Part shown: one piece after another, positions 47,083 to 59,996 of the stretch
Numbering within the stretch: the stretch's first letter is position 1
Layout: every line of letters begins with the position of its first letter
Assembly: GCA_900155495.1 (NCBI GenBank)
Contig: FTLJ01000333.1
Coordinates: 1-64,000 of the forward strand
Reading direction: 5' to 3'
DNA length: 64,000 nucleotides
From: Porogramme epimiltina
Taxonomy: Eukaryota; Basidiomycota; Agaricomycetes; Polyporales; Polyporaceae
The notes under the pieces: generated by a model
What the model was told of the DNA's origin: nothing
Database searches by the model: none
What the model saw: only the letters and a program-made list of their open reading frames with translations
Made by a program: the position numbers and the translations under genes

Positions 47083-50000
47083 CTACGGGTAGACGGGGTC
47101 GTGATGTGTGAGCACCTCGCCTAGGGCACAGATCCCCGCGGACCAGACGAGCAGCAGGGACGCGATGCAGAAGAACGAGATGGTCTGTCCGATCTCGAGC
47201 CAGGAGCCCGTATCGGAGACGTTGAGGAAGAATGTGATCGTCATCACTATATGAGGAGCGAGTTAGTTTGTAGTGTTCGTCCGCAAACCAAACAGAGTGT
47301 GATGAACGCACCGTCTGTGAGGGTGAGCGCGACGAGGAAGAGACTAAAGGGTGGCAGGGAAAGGCGGGCATTGAGCATGGAGAAAGTTATCGCGAGGATG
47401 ACGTATGGCGAAACTGTCTTGAAGATCTGAAATGATCAGGTAAGCATGAGCATGTATGTCTTCAGGAAGGCAAATGAAAGGTGACACATACGAGGAGTGT
47501 GGCCATGAGGAACGGATTGAATACCGGGACGAGGCGGTATACGGGTTCTAGATAGAACGACCTGACAGAGGATGAGCATACTGCTTCAATGTATGGATCG
47601 AAGTGGATGCTTACGAGATGGATGCAACGCTGCGAGAGGGACATGTCAATTCTAGCTGAGAGGTGGCCGAGTAACACAGGACTTACTTTCCCGTCCCGAA
47701 GAACGCGACCTGCACAAAAAAGAGGAAGAATACCGCAATGCGCAGGTCGTCCGCCCTGGGGTGGTACATCTGAGCCTCCACCCTTTCTTTACCACCGCCC
47801 TCCTGCTCCTCTCTCTGCTTCTTACCCCTCTCGCTAGCCTGAGGCCGAAGCACCGTCTCGACCTCGACCCAGTGACAGAGTGTGAGTGCGTACGCAACGT
47901 AGAAGAGGCCTTCAACGGCGATCGCGAGCCAGACGAAGAAAGCGCCGAATCCGAGGAAGATGGTCAGCAGCCGCGCGTACGGGCGGGTGCGACCTACGCG
48001 GAGAATGAAGGGCAGGGCAACGGTGCTCACTGTAGGTACAGGTATGGACGTGTTAATACTCTCCGCTTAGAGAGAAAGGGGGAGGGGACATACGGAAGAG
48101 GCACCAGCCGATGATGCGGAAGAGGGGCGCGACGCCTTTCTTCGCGCGGAGGTCCCATACGATGCTGGTGACGAAGATGACAGACCAGCCGAGGTTGTTC
48201 AGCTACGGGCAGAGGGAATCAGTATGATGCCTTGGACTGAAAGTTCGCATTTCTCACCAGGAAGAACACTGCTGTCTTGAACAGGGTCTGCTCGGCGGGG
48301 TCCGCGAATTTGAGCCGACGGAAGCCGAGGATGCCCAATACATACATTGCTAAGGCTCCACATGATCTGTAAGGGTTGTTAGTTAGACACCCGTGCAGCA
48401 GGCAGAGAGAATTTCACTCACATCCCGACCAAGTTCTCTTCCTGGTGCACGCTGAGGAGCGGGAAGACCGCAGTGCCCAAGCAACACGCGGCCCACCCTA
48501 CGAGCAGGAGCGGGTTCTTTGATCTGACTTCGCTCGGCCACGAGACAAGGGGCCACAAGATACCGATGGCGACGAACCACGCGCTCCAAATTGAACGGTG
48601 AGTGTATGCGGCCTAGTAAACACAGCCTGAGTCATTCTGTGGGGAACATAGGGACAAGAGGCTTACCACCATGCTCTGAAGCGCAGCCACAACGAGCACC
48701 CCGCGAACGATCGGCCAAGCGATCGAGCCTGGTTGACCCTGCCGGACGTATTGAAGTAGTGGCCCGCCCGCGCGTACGAGCACCTGGTCCCAGAAGTAGC
48801 ACGGGAAGAGGATGTAGACGTAGAACGTCTCGGGCGACCGCTGTTTCACAAAGAGCGCACAAAACGCCGCGCATACGGAGGTGGACGCGATGTGTATGGG
48901 AAGGGCCGAGGAGCTTGGTGGGGTCGAAGACGAGGATGAGGGCAGGAGGATCGATACGGCGCCGAACGCAATCCAGCCGAGGTACGCTGCGATGACGATA
49001 CCACGGATCATCGTGCGGTCGTATCTAAGAACAGACCGTCAGCGTTGATGTGTAGCGGAATGGGCCGTGATTTACCTACGTTTGCAAGTATCTGAGTCCT
49101 TCCAACGTATGCGCGATGAACTTTTTCGCATGGAAGCGTGCCTGGTGGTACCTCCCCTGCAAAATGAAGTCTTCGATAGATCCGATGGCAGATTCGCCCG
49201 GGAGGGCCTCCAGGTCCTCGGTCTGGGCGAAATACGAATAAGGGCGATAGTAAACCGAATGGGCCTTCTTCTCATCTGGAAATCATGAGTATGTGAGGAG
49301 AAATTTACGGTAGCGCGTGACTTACCGTGTTTGACGCGGTAATGCTCTAAGATGACCTGGGCGGGCGTGAGTTCGACAGAGTCTCCAGATGGCATAAGCA
49401 CATAAGTACCTTCGCGTTCACCAGTGCCGCCTCAGCTTGCGTCTTCTCTCCGTCCTGCGCGAGGAGGTAGCCCGGCTTCGAAGGGTCCACATCTGGCAGA
49501 ACGCCGACAGAGTTTATGGGCCAGTTCACACCAATGAGGGCCGACATGAGCGCGGCGACATCTGCCTGGTCCATATCTTGACGGAGGAGAGTAGAGAGCT
49601 CGAAGGGCTCGGAGTAGGCGTCGTGGGACGACGGTGTGCTGTCTGGAAGAGGTCCTCGTATACCCTTCCCCCATGCAATCAGCGGCGTGCGAGTGTTGTC
49701 CGGGTCTATGGAGGGCGAAGAGAGTAAGGAGTGGGCTCAGGGGCGAACATAAACGTTCGAGAAACGCGAACCTCACCGCCGTCACCGTGGTTTCCGATCT
49801 TAGACATGCCGTGGTCTGCGGAGAAGATAAATGCGGTCTCGTCGTCCGCGTAGAATTCGCGGAAGAGTTCTTCGGTTTGCTTGACGATTTGGTCGACAAC
49901 CTGGATGTTCGCCATGTACTCCTGAAGGAGGGCTTCAGCTACCTCACATTTGCACCCGAATTACGACGACGCACCTTAGAGTGCGGGCGATACGAGTGAC

Positions 50001-50975
50001 CTGTTGTGTCCAGACCCAACAAATGAAGGAAAAACACTGTCTTGTCAGCGCGCAGTCGACGGTCCAGTCGGGCGTCCATCGTAGCATTGTGAAGCAGTGT
50101 TCGAAGGTGGTCTAGGACCCAGACATCAAGAGCAGTGGCGTCTGGCGAAGTAGGGATAGGTGAGTATCACCACGAAGTGCAGGATTGAATACATACCCTT
50201 CGTGAAATCTTCCGCTTCTTCATCATAACACCACATCTCAACTTTCCCGGGAGTCGCGCCCCGCGCGAACATAGGAAGGATGTCGGGAGAGCCGAACGAG
50301 AACGTCGAACTTGACTGGTTGAATACTGAGTCAAAATCCACCTGAGCGGTCGCCATGTTAGTTCTTCCAATGGTGAATGTCTCGACTCAGGCGTCGCAAG
50401 CGGTATTTGAAAGAAGTTCAACTCACAGGGTTCGTCTTCCATCCCTGAGGCAGCAGAAGTTAGCATCCGCAGAAGACCAAAGGGAAAGAGGTACGCACCT
50501 TGGTCACCGCGGAGACATCTTCGTACATCCCACCTACAACAATGCTCCATAGCATGCTCGCGAGGCACAAAAGTGGGAACATACCGATGAGCGCGACATG
50601 CCCTGGCCTACTCTCCGTCGGAACGCGCGTGTGCGAGATGCCAAACGCGCCGCGAGTCTGGATGATAGACCGCAAGTGCGGCGCGACGACTTCAGGGGCA
50701 CTAGGAATCATGTGGAACCCGTTCTTCGCGAGGAGCAGGTCCGCGCGCAGGCCGTCACCTGTGTGGCTTTGTGAGCCGAAGGTCCACGGACGAGGGCGCG
50801 CGCACCTACCGACTATAAGCACAAGACGCTTCGCCTCCGCGCGCCGAAGAGAGTGCTGTTGCATGCCATGGACGACGGGGCTGGTGAAGTAGCAGTCGAA
50901 GACAGTTCCTATATAGACGAGGTGAAAGACGAGGCCGATGAGAAGGAGCTTCCAGACAGAGCCAGATATCGCCAT
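47083..50975 (-). CDS. MCD4: GPI ethanolamine phosphate transferase 1 (MCD4/PIG-N)
   Basis: Nineteen exons from ATG 50975 to TAG 47083 give 948 residues; exon lengths are 166, 174, 35, 18, 145, 167, 145, 296, 31, 196, 358, 191, 109, 109, 343, 15, 70, 115 and 164. The enzyme adds phosphoethanolamine to the first mannose of GPI precursors in the ER. A signal-anchor helix (residues 8-24) precedes the lumenal alkaline-phosphatase-like domain. Its metal and nucleophile motifs are [31 protein letters not shown] (Thr103), [19 protein letters not shown] and [20 protein letters not shown]. The C-terminal half has about a dozen membrane segments and ends [16 protein letters not shown]...[11 protein letters not shown], as in this family. 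It is a housekeeping gene and looks intact. Confidence 0.93.
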
Positions 50976-51652
50976 AGTGTGGTCTAGCTGTGCGGGGAGG
51001 TATACATGTATGCGCTGGCCTTGAAGGAGAGGTGGGTATTGGATCGCGCAGGTGGCAGGGTGGAGGATGTGTACGTGTCACCGCGCGATGAGCGCGAACG
51101 GTGCGGTGACGCTGCGCGACGGCGTCTGACGAACGTGGGGAACGACGCGCGCCGCCTCCGCCGCGATGGGCGTCATGACCTCCTCCTACCGCCACCCACC
51201 TCTTCGCTTCACGCAGAGCCATTATCCACGCGTCACTTCCCCTCTATACATCTCGAATCGTGACCTGGCGTCTACACTTTTATCCTCGACTTGAAGGTCT
51301 TTCCTCGAATGCCCGCGTGGTCGCACACATCCCCGTCGGAGAATTCTGCCGTCAATTCCCGCCCGACGCGACCCAGGTGACCTCGACGCGACCTCGAGAT
51401 CTCAACCCGGCCCTATTCGAGCTCCTGACCGGGAATGATTACCGAGAAGATGCTTCGCTCTTGTACCCCGCTGGAAGGTCTGATTCGTTCGACCACACCC
51501 CCTCACACGTCCAGCAGACACGGTCATGCCCGTCCACGGCCCGCCACTCGACCCCCGTGACCACGGCCGCAACATTAGCACTCCCCGCTACCTGGAGCGA
51601 CTATGAAGGCATATAAGAAGCGGAGAGAGAGTCGGTTGAAGTCACGGACACC
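50976..51652. promoter_or_regulatory. Divergent promoter region, MCD4 and rhamnosidase-like gene
   Basis: 677 bp separate the two divergent start codons. A TATA-like CATATAAGAAG (51611-51621) lies about 40 bp upstream of the glycosidase ATG. No gene is supported within. Confidence 0.5.
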
Positions 51653-54033
51653 ATGGCCGCCTGGTTGCTCCTCTTCGGTGCGCTCACCATCGCTGGCGCG
51701 TCCGCGCCGGCAGGGCCCTGGGATTCCTTCAACTATGCACCCAAGAGCAAGACCGTCACGCCTACAGTGGTCAAGGAGGTTCATGGTACAGTTCTCAATG
51801 CGAAAAATCTGGCGTCGAAAGGCAGCGCTACCCTGACAGGGAATGGCTCGTGGATCGCGCTGGACTTTGGCATCGAGGTGCGTGGCATTGCAATCATTAC
51901 ATACACGGTTTTTGAACTGGTATCCCATCTACCAGGTTGGCGGGCTGATATCGCTCAACTTCGACCGAGTGTCCCCGGAGTCTGCGGTTTCGCTTGCATT
52001 TACCGAGTCGCCAATGTTCATCAGCCCTCTCACCTCCGACGACTCCTCTTATCCTGCGCCCAATTCCTCGTACGATGGCGTGCTGAAGGTCCCGGCTCCT
52101 CTACCGACGGGATTTTGGACGCAACCCTCGGCCATGCTCCGAGGTGGATACCGCTACTTGACCATTGTGTCCAACTCCGACGACCCGGTCACGATCTCCA
52201 ACGTGTCCTGTGCTATCTCGTTCTCCCCGCACATCGAAAACCTCCGCGACTATAGTGGATACTTCTATGCCTCAGACCCTGTGTCTCACGACAAGGGCTT
52301 CTTGACCAAGGTACGCCCACTGTTCCCCCTGAGTCGTAACATCGCCACTAATGCGCAGTAGATATGGTACGCTGGGGCATACACCGTACAAACCAACACC
52401 GTTCCGCTCCATACTGGACGCCAAGTGCCTTTCGTGAGCTCTCCAGGTCCGCGAGTTGCGACGTGCCCTTGAGTTGCCGCTGACCCGTCTACTCAGGCTG
52501 GCAAAACAACGCCACACTAGGAGTTGCCGGTCCAATTATCGTCGATGGAGCGAAACGGGATAGGTGAGCAGCTGCGCGTGTCCGTTCCTATACGTTAGCT
52601 GATTGGACGTATCCAGAGCTGTATGGCCTGGGGACATGGGCATCGCCGTCCCGACCCAATTTGTGTCCACAAACGACCTCATTCCTACTCGCAACGCCCT
52701 GTCTACCATGTTTGCGGCCATCAACCCCCAAACGGGTGCCCTCCCCGAGTCCGGACCACCCCTCAGCCAGCTCGGTAGCGACACCTACCATGCCTGGACG
52801 CTGATCGGCACGCACAACTACTACCTCTACTCCGGAGACTTGGATTGGCTGCAGACTGTGTGGGCCAACTATACGAAGGCGGTCGGCTTCCTCGAGGGCA
52901 AGGTCGGCCCCTCAGGACTCATGAATGTCACGGGCTTGCGAGACTGGGCGCGACTCGGCGGCGGCGGAATTAACGCGGAGGGTAACGCGCTTCTGTATCA
53001 GGTGCGTGCTCAAGTTATCGTGCCCCTCTTCGGATGATTGAGTATCTTCTAGGTGCTAGTGACTGCCTCCGACCTCGCCTCGCACGTGAACGATGCCACC
53101 CTCTCATCCGCATGGTCGGTGAACGCGAGTGCGCTGAAACAGAGGTTCAACGATGTCTTCTGGCTTGCCAGCGAGGGAATGTACCGCGACAACGACACGA
53201 CGACGCTCTGTCCGCAGGACGCGAACTCGATGGCGGTGCTGTACAACCTCACCCAGACCCCCGAGCAAGCCGCGTCGGTCAGTGAAGGCTTGACGAAGAA
53301 CTGGAACGATCTTGGTCCCGTTGCGCCAGAGCTCCCTGACACGATCTCGCCATTTATCAGTGGTCTAGAGGTGAGCAAAATGTCGTCTAGGGCGCAGGTA
53401 GAAAGTTTCTGACGTGAGTATCTCATCCCGTCTAGCTCCAAGCTCACTTTGCATCTGGCAATGATGACCGCGCGATGGACCTGCTCCGTCGCGAGTGGGG
53501 ATACATGCTCTACACCAACTTGAGCGTCGAGTCTACCCTCCTGGAAGGCTTCACTGCGAACGGCTCCCTCTCGTGCGCCACTTTTCCTAGACGCTTCACC
53601 AGGAACCGCTCCTGACTCTTCACCCGAATCGCATAGGTACCGCAGCTACCGCGGGTACAACTACGACCCGGCCTACACGAGCCACGCACACGGCTGGTCC
53701 TCGGGGCCCACGTCTGCGCTCACCTACTACGTTCTCGGGCTCACCGTGACCTCGCCCCAGGGCGCGACGTGGCAGGTCGCCCCGCACCTCTCCGGGCTCA
53801 GCAAGGCCGAGGGCGGGTTCACGACGCCGCTCGGGTGGTTCGGCGTCAAGTGGAGCGCGTCGAGCAGGGGCCGGTTTACGCTGAGTATCGACGTCCCGGA
53901 GGGAACGGAAGGTACCGTCAAGCTGCCGAAGGAGGCGAAGGGTACGGTTGTGGTTGATGGGAAAGCAGTGCGGGTGGGCGCTGGGAAGACACTGGCGCTG
54001 GAGGGGGGGAACCACAAGATCACTGTGTCATAA
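51653..54033 (+). CDS. Secreted alpha-L-rhamnosidase-like glycosidase (GH78 type)
   Basis: Eight exons, 51653-51877, 51936-52310, 52362-52446, 52497-52563, 52617-53001, 53053-53370, 53436-53572 and 53637-54033, give 662 residues. A signal peptide (MAAWLLLFGALTIAGASA) is followed by a beta-sandwich region (GSWIALDFGIEVGGLISLNF) and the six-hairpin catalytic core: DGAKRDRAVWPGDMGIAV (residues 245-262), SDTYHAWTLIGTHNYYLYSG, GLRDWARLGGGGINAEGNAL and YTSHAHGWSSGPTSALTYYV. It closes with a beta-sandwich tail (TTPLGWFGVKWSASSRGRF). Core order and the D-x-x-K-R-D...W-P-G-D motif fit fungal GH78-like enzymes that cut terminal rhamnose from pectin or glycosides. The substrate is not proven. Exon 3's donor (GTCCGC) is the weakest join. 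Several N-glycosylation sites are present. Confidence 0.85.
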
Positions 54034-54247
54034 TCCTCTGGTATCGCACTAATCTTAACGCCCGTCGCCTCCGTGCGAATCTTAACCCCACGACCTGACC
54101 GCCCACATCAAAGGACTCAGCGGCACTGCGTAATTACAGGGTATCGCTCCTGTTTGCGATCGTATCGACTGACCGAATCGGCGAATCTGCTCCCGGATAG
54201 TTCATCCCGTCGCAAGAGGACTGAGCTGTCTGTATGGTCGCATCTCA

Positions 54248-54312
54248 TTCTTGCATCATAGTTGAACAAGTCATTGACTATGAACGACTTCGCCGCGGGA
54301 ACGATCGGCAGA
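54248..54312 (+). pseudogene. Fossil of the 2-oxodicarboxylate carrier gene (exon 10 region)
   Basis: This aligns with 41491-41552 of the carrier gene, including the intron end and the start of exon 10: TTCTTG..ATAGT.GAACAAG and TGAACGACTTCGCCGCGGGA versus TGAACGACCTCGCCGCGGGA. The intron acceptor is kept, so the copy came from DNA rather than mRNA. It is too short to code for anything useful. Confidence 0.65.
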
Positions 54313-54535
54313 GTACAAGAAAAACAACACAGAGAAGCATGAGGCTCACTACAGTACACCTTGCGCTACGCACGCGCCTATGGCAATGTCGATCGGATTG
54401 GTATTTCAGCTTCATCGAACACCCACCCGTATCCTTCAACGACGGTTCCAATATAACCTGACACTAGCTATAGCGACACACGCCTTTGCCTCGCACGCAA
54501 TATTTATGTGTGGCCTAGTTGATTCCACAAGGCCC

Positions 54536-55151
54536 GCAGGGCTTGCTCCGCCGCGAGCTCCTTCGCGTCACCCTGCGTCAGCGCTGATCCCCTGCCATAC
54601 TCGACGCCGCTGACTTGCGATGTGTTTCAGAGGAGGGAGTCGACAGATGCGATGAGGAGAAAGACTCACAGAAAACCGATGCAGTCCACGTGGGCCTTGC
54701 TCGCGGGCCAGTTTGTACCGCGTCAGGACAACGAAGTTCGGGCGTTATCCCATTACGTTGAGTGAAATTTGAGAGCTCCTTGCGCCAATCTGCTTAAACG
54801 CTCAGCATCCCATGCAGTCTGTACGTCCTGGGGGTGTTGAAGGAGGAAAAGTGCTCACGGGAGGACATTACGACTCTGAAGTTCTGGCAGGAGCACCGTG
54901 GGGGGGGACTGTTGGAATTGCCAGTAATATAGTAGTGCTGGGCAAAAGTGCGCACTTAACGAGCGGCGTTTATTGCTAAGCCCACGCAACTTTAAGTTCG
55001 CCCTGTCCCCGATATAGCCCCGATTAAGTTGCTATACGCCGGAAGCTCCTTTGTATGCTCGGCGTTCAACGCCAGCTATCAGCATCGGCCAATTGTGGTC
55101 GTGTGGTCGAAGTGCGCCCGGTGGCGTCGGAGGCAACGCAGGAAGTTTGCG
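54536..55151 (+). repeat. Dispersed repeat, copy 1 (about 0.6 kb)
   Basis: It matches 60576-61170 in the same orientation. Shared blocks include GCAGGGCTTGCTC, CCATGCAGTC/CCATGCGGTC, TGGTCGTGTGGTCGAAGTGC, TTAAGTTCGC and GGATGCTCGGCGTTCA (with small changes). Identity is roughly 70-75% with indels. A conceptual frame of about 75 residues is partly shared but has stops in this copy, so the repeat may contain a dead coding segment. Family unknown. Confidence 0.75.
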
Positions 55152-56012
55152 GAGCGGGAGTGCCAGTGATTCTCAGCGACAACTTTCAGTCTTAGACTGC
55201 GCGCACTGTGGTACTCGCTTGCCGGTGAGGTATGTATAACTTGGGTCAAGCGAGGATCGTCGGGGGACACTAGCGCTGAAAAGAGACGTGGGGGAGCAGC
55301 TCTTAGGTTCGTGAAACGATGCCACCGCTACGCGACCTCGCCGAAATTTGCAGTGCACGACGTGTGTTGACAGACGGACATCAGTTCAAAAGACGACAGT
55401 AGCTCGTATTCGCTGAACGAAACACAAAGGACGAGCGTACGTAGGGTAATCGCGGAGAGAACAAATTAAGTGTCATAATAGGGCGTGGGTAATCGTGAAG
55501 GTGAAAGGAGTCGGAACGGGAGTATACGAAGGTGGCGCGGTGACATCGGAAAGAGATTACGAGGCGAGGGAGCACGGAAGGTGTGAGGGTAACATGATGG
55601 AGTGAGCACCGAGAGTATAGAAATGGGGGAATCGTGGAAACTGGTGATGTAGGAGCGGTGTAGACGATACATGATGCGGCGATGAGGTATTGGTATAGAG
55701 ACAAAGAGAGAGAGCCAGGGATGTAAGCTTGGTAGGCGATATGGGGTGATGTAGGGTATAGGGGTGATGGTAGCGTCCGTAGTGCATAGTGTCCCACAAC
55801 AGACGACGACAGTGGATAATGATACAAGGTGTACAGAAAAGTGCGGAGCCTAGATAACTGGAATGATGGGATGGACGCTAAGAGCGAAGCGGTCACCGCA
55901 AACACAGCGCTATGCGTAGAGCCATCTGTCCCCGAGACAACATCCGATGAGATGCGCGGAGGTTTTGAGCCGGTTGGTCGCGTGCGGAATCCGGAGGCTA
56001 AGGGTCGAAGGA
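55152..56012. other. No supported gene; purine-rich tract 55440-55800
   Basis: The plus strand at 55440-55800 is strongly A/G-rich. A 174-codon minus-strand frame here is Ser/Pro/Tyr/Leu-rich, as expected by chance from such sequence. I see no motif. Confidence 0.4.
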
Positions 56013-57268
56013 TTAAGGCTGGTAGTCGTCGTCGTCGTCGTCATCGTTGTCGTCATCGTCATCGTTGTCGTCGTCGTCATCGTCGTCGTCGTCGGACTCT
56101 TGAACTTCAGCCTCGCCCAGAGGAACGTCGACCTTGGAACAGTAGCGTCTCTCAAACTCTTTGTCTGAATACCATCTCGTCAGTGGACATACTAGACGAT
56201 CAGAGAGAGATGCACGTACAATCCATGTGAGCGATGGAAGTGTCCACGTTCTCCTTCCCTTTCCCCTTTCTTGTCCTGCCGCCGTTAGCGGCCCCTTCGC
56301 CGCCGTTTCCCCCGCTCGTCTTCGCGCCAGCGGCCTTGATATGTCTCTTCAGGATCTCTACCCGACTGAACGACTTGTGACACGATGGGCAGGCGTATCG
56401 CAACTTGAGATGCGTAGTCATCACGTGTCTCTCCAAAGTGTGGGCCTCGGTCGTCCCCTTAGTGCAGCCCTCGAAGCCGCACTGACGCCTCCCGTCCTCG
56501 AAATGGGCCTTGATGTGACGGCGAGATTGGAGCGTCGCATCAAGGGTGGCGAAAGAGAGAGTCTGTTGACAATCTCCTATCTTGCATCTTATAGACTTTG
56601 TCACGAGCAGCGGGAAATGCCGCTCGAAACTTAGCCTGTTCAAGATCTGTTGCTTCGGACCATTCCGTGCCTTCGGGGCCGCACGCACGGCCTTCCCCTT
56701 CAGAGAGGGGGCAGCAGAGGTCGTGGTGCCGCTTCTGAGCTGTCGGGCGGACGTCGAGGCCTCCGCGGGTTGGGGTTCTGGGAGCGACTGGTTCTGGGAG
56801 ATTCCTCGGATCGCGATTCGCTTCGTTGGGTTTTCCTGAAGTGGATCAACCACATCGTCGATCGCACGTTTACGCCTGGACCTCCTAGGAGTAGGCGGGG
56901 AAGTCATAATCTCGTCGGGGCGGCAGGTCGTTGGCTGCGGGGCCGCGGGAGGAAGGGCGGGTGCGGGAGCGGGAGCGAGAGTGGGGGGAGCGAGAGCGGG
57001 AGCGAGAGCCGGGGGAGCGGGAGGGCCGGGAGGAGCAAAGTAGGGGTAGTCGTCGAGGAATGGGAGATAGGTGAAGTGTTGCGGTTGCAAGGGATCATAT
57101 AGAAGTGATTCTGGGATGGTGTCATCCAACTGAGAGGGGTTAGAAGCGAAGAAGGATATGGAGTTGAAAACGTATAGAGAAGCTCACCGTGTTCATCAGG
57201 GCCACCAAATCGATCCCTTCGTCAGGTCCAAGATTCAAATGAAAGTCACAGTATTGCTCGGGGTCCAT
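56013..57268 (-). CDS. C2H2 zinc-finger protein with acidic tail
   Basis: Exons 57268-57188, 57129-56220 and 56191-56013 give 389 residues. The N-terminus (MDPEQYCDFHLNLGPDEG) is followed by a Pro/Ala-rich stretch and basic patches (RRSRRKR), a likely nuclear signal. Near residues 200-290 are finger-like units: CKIGDCQQTL, CGFEGCTKGTTEAHTLERHV with its second His at MTTH, and YACPSCHKSFSRVEILKRHI. The last finger lacks a clear second His. The final exon adds CPLTRWYSDKEFERRYCS and a run of about 25 Asp with a few Asn. A DNA-binding regulator is likely. Without the short last intron the frame would end eight codons later; the spliced tail has better protein texture. GC-rich linker coding is normal for this genome. 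Confidence 0.8.
56021..56097. repeat. GTC/GAC trinucleotide microsatellite
   Basis: About 25 near-perfect GTC units (with ATC and TTG variants) encode the Asp/Asn tail of the zinc-finger protein on the minus strand. Copy number is likely to vary between strains. Confidence 0.85.
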
Positions 57269-57687
57269 TATGTCGTTACACGGTCGGGATTAGAGAGAGG
57301 GGTGAGTGGGTAGTGAAGGTGGTGGTGGAGGAGGTGGTGGTGGTGTGTTGAGCAAGACGCGCGCGCTCGCCTATTATGACCACCCCCCCGGCTCACCAAA
57401 GACAACCAAACAACGCGGTATGTTCGAAACGCGATTGTGGCGACGACGCGACACGCGATATACCTATTGCGGACATCCAACTCATCCTCTAGCCCGGGGA
57501 ACACACACTGGTGCAGGGGAAGGCTTTGTCCTGCCTACACGGAGCCATGCTCTCACTCCTCCGAGCACGATGAGCCCCTCCCCACCATCACAAGGTCCTG
57601 CTCACCGTAGCACACCACCATGTCGAGTGATTGAGTTGGGGAATCCGTCGTATCACAATATTGCGACACTCCCCCGGCGCGTACTAA

Positions 57688-58105
57688 ATGCCGAGGGCGA
57701 AGGCTGAGGAACGTAGTAGCTCTCGCAAGAAGCTGGTCGCCTTACGCCAAGAGATCGACGACGAGTTCATCCCCCAAGGACACGAGTACGCCAGGACGCT
57801 CACTACGGCCATATTCCCAAACAGACGGGATGAGGGTAGGTTTGTATCAATCACCTCGTCCGTTCGGGTGGCGATTCCCCCGGTGGAGAAAAGGTGGATG
57901 ACGAAGAGAAAGAATCGTGAAGACGAAAAAAGGGCATAGAAGAAGAGGCAAAAGTAGGAGCATAGAGAAGATGGTGACGTACCTTTTTATCCGTTAGTTG
58001 AAAAGCTTTGACCATTGTTAAAGTGACACTTTGTGGTGCAGAGCTGTGGCCATACTGTCGGCCACAACGGAGCCACAGATAATCAGAGCCCCCGTTACTC
58101 GACAT
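57688..58105. other. Possible small exons, unrecognised
   Basis: On the plus strand a frame from ATG 57688 (MPRAKAEERSSSRKKLVALR) runs about 50 sensible codons before a GTAGGT donor-like site. On the minus strand a 41-codon frame from ATG near 58105 (MSSNGGSDYLWLRCGRQYGH) ends at a GTACGT donor-like site. Neither could be extended into a convincing gene. Confidence 0.25.
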
Positions 58106-59996
58106 CTTTATGCTCGGGAGACACGTGTGCCTAAAATCCAAGGATCCGGAGGTGAGCAGCACGCCTACTTCGGAGAAGAAAGTGTTGTTAACTCGGGCAA
58201 TCGACCGTGCTCCGCTTCTAGCGACCATTCCTCAGAGAATCAGCCGTTCCCGGGACCTCGTTGGGGAGACACTGACCCCTCTACCGTCGAAAGGCCGGCA
58301 CCTGATGATCAAATAGACATTAACTCCCAAGGACATGCGCAGTATGCTTAGGTCGTATTCCTGCGGCGCGCGGTTTCGTACGTCCCATCGGCGGCGTCAT
58401 TCTCTTAGCCGTTCGCTGATATGATAGACACAGAGCGAAAGACAGACGGGCGTTCCACGTCCTTGTTGCGCTATATAGAGCACACGAAAGTTGGGAGCAA
58501 CCCCGCGGGTGCGGACGTGATCAAATCGAAAGGTAATATGTCACATACTGTGTTGCCGAATAAGCTGATTCTGCGCAGGTTTCTTGTTCAAATGTTCTAC
58601 ATGGATGCCCTTGTTGCTTCCTGGAGTATTCTACCCATGAGGAGCCTACTTCCACGATACAACTAGTAAGCCTTGCCGTGGACCAGCCTGCTGTGTGCGC
58701 GCTTACCTTTAACTCCAGCTAAATTCGTTGATCGCTAGTTTCGGCGACGGATTGCACCACTTGAGTGGACGAAAGGGAGCCATGACACCTATAAATGTTT
58801 AAGAAAACCTCGCGGTGCATGCGGTCTGCCAATAGAGACAAGCGTAGTCCACGCGCTGAGCGCTCCTGGCGCGCTCGAGGGCCCCCACTAAAGTCGCATT
58901 AGCGACATGGGATGAGTGTTCACGTAGCAAGTAGTGAAAACAGGGACAAATGGGATCCATATTATTGTTACTCTTCTTGTAACTACCCCTATCGACGAGC
59001 CCGGGTTGTCAGTCGTATGTCGGAATGCGGTCGAAAATTTTCATCCTCACGGGCGGTAAACAGAGCTCAAAGTGCTGTATTCTCGCTGAAAGCCGGAACC
59101 AAGTCATACCTCTTGAGAACCTTGACACAGGTTATCTACCAGCAGGGGCAGTTTCACGTTCGCTGTCGGTACATTAAGGGATGGATACGATCTTTGAGAT
59201 TGACCAGCAGGAGAACAAGGGGGAGAGGACATGATGTTTGGCGCCGTTGTCTCTTGTTCTCCGACTACCACCTTCTCTCCATTTCACATGCACGGAACAA
59301 ACAGTCGACTCCCCGGCCGCTCCAATAACCTTCTTGAAGCTTACATCCCATTGAAGACATGCTTATGCTATACGAGACAGCCCCCAGCATGCCGGCCAAG
59401 CTCTCTTCGAAGATCCACTCCGCCGCCGCCATACGACTATTTCGTTAAACGCCAAGCTACGTAGCGGATTTGAGATACCCGGAGGGTGATTAAAACGTTT
59501 TGGAGGGTCAAGGACATGGCATTGGGTGATCGTGGTACGTTCATAGCACAATATATCTTCTTCTCAATGTCGCCACGTCGTCACCATTGCCCTGCAATGA
59601 ATCGCCGGACTGCAACGCAGTGTATCTACACATACCCATCGATCCCCGCAAGATTCTGTGGTCCTTCCGTCGCAAGATGTAGACGTCCCATCGTGGATAT
59701 GTCGTCCTGCTGCTACGGCCGTTTCTGTTGAGTTCCAGGATATCGGGCCCGTCTGCGTCTAACGCTTTCCAAGATGTCCACACGCGCTCGAGGGCAACCC
59801 TACACCGATACAGACCCCAAGTGCCAATACAGGTACATGAGTGCTGCCAATAATGCATTATATATGTGCCTAGTAGGTCTACGCTCAGTGCGAGTTCCAA
59901 AAACAGGCCGCCAGTTTCACCGAGTCCGCAGCCTCTGCGCCTCGGGGATCAAACTCCTCCCCAACCTCCTCCCTCTCACCGACCAGACTCCCCAAG
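58106..59996. other. No supported gene
   Basis: I see only short frames on both strands without motifs or splice structure. Confidence 0.45.

Noticed and set aside
55381..55905. 174-codon minus-strand open frame
   Set aside because: It lies on a purine-rich tract and is Ser/Pro/Tyr/Leu-rich with no motif; likely chance.
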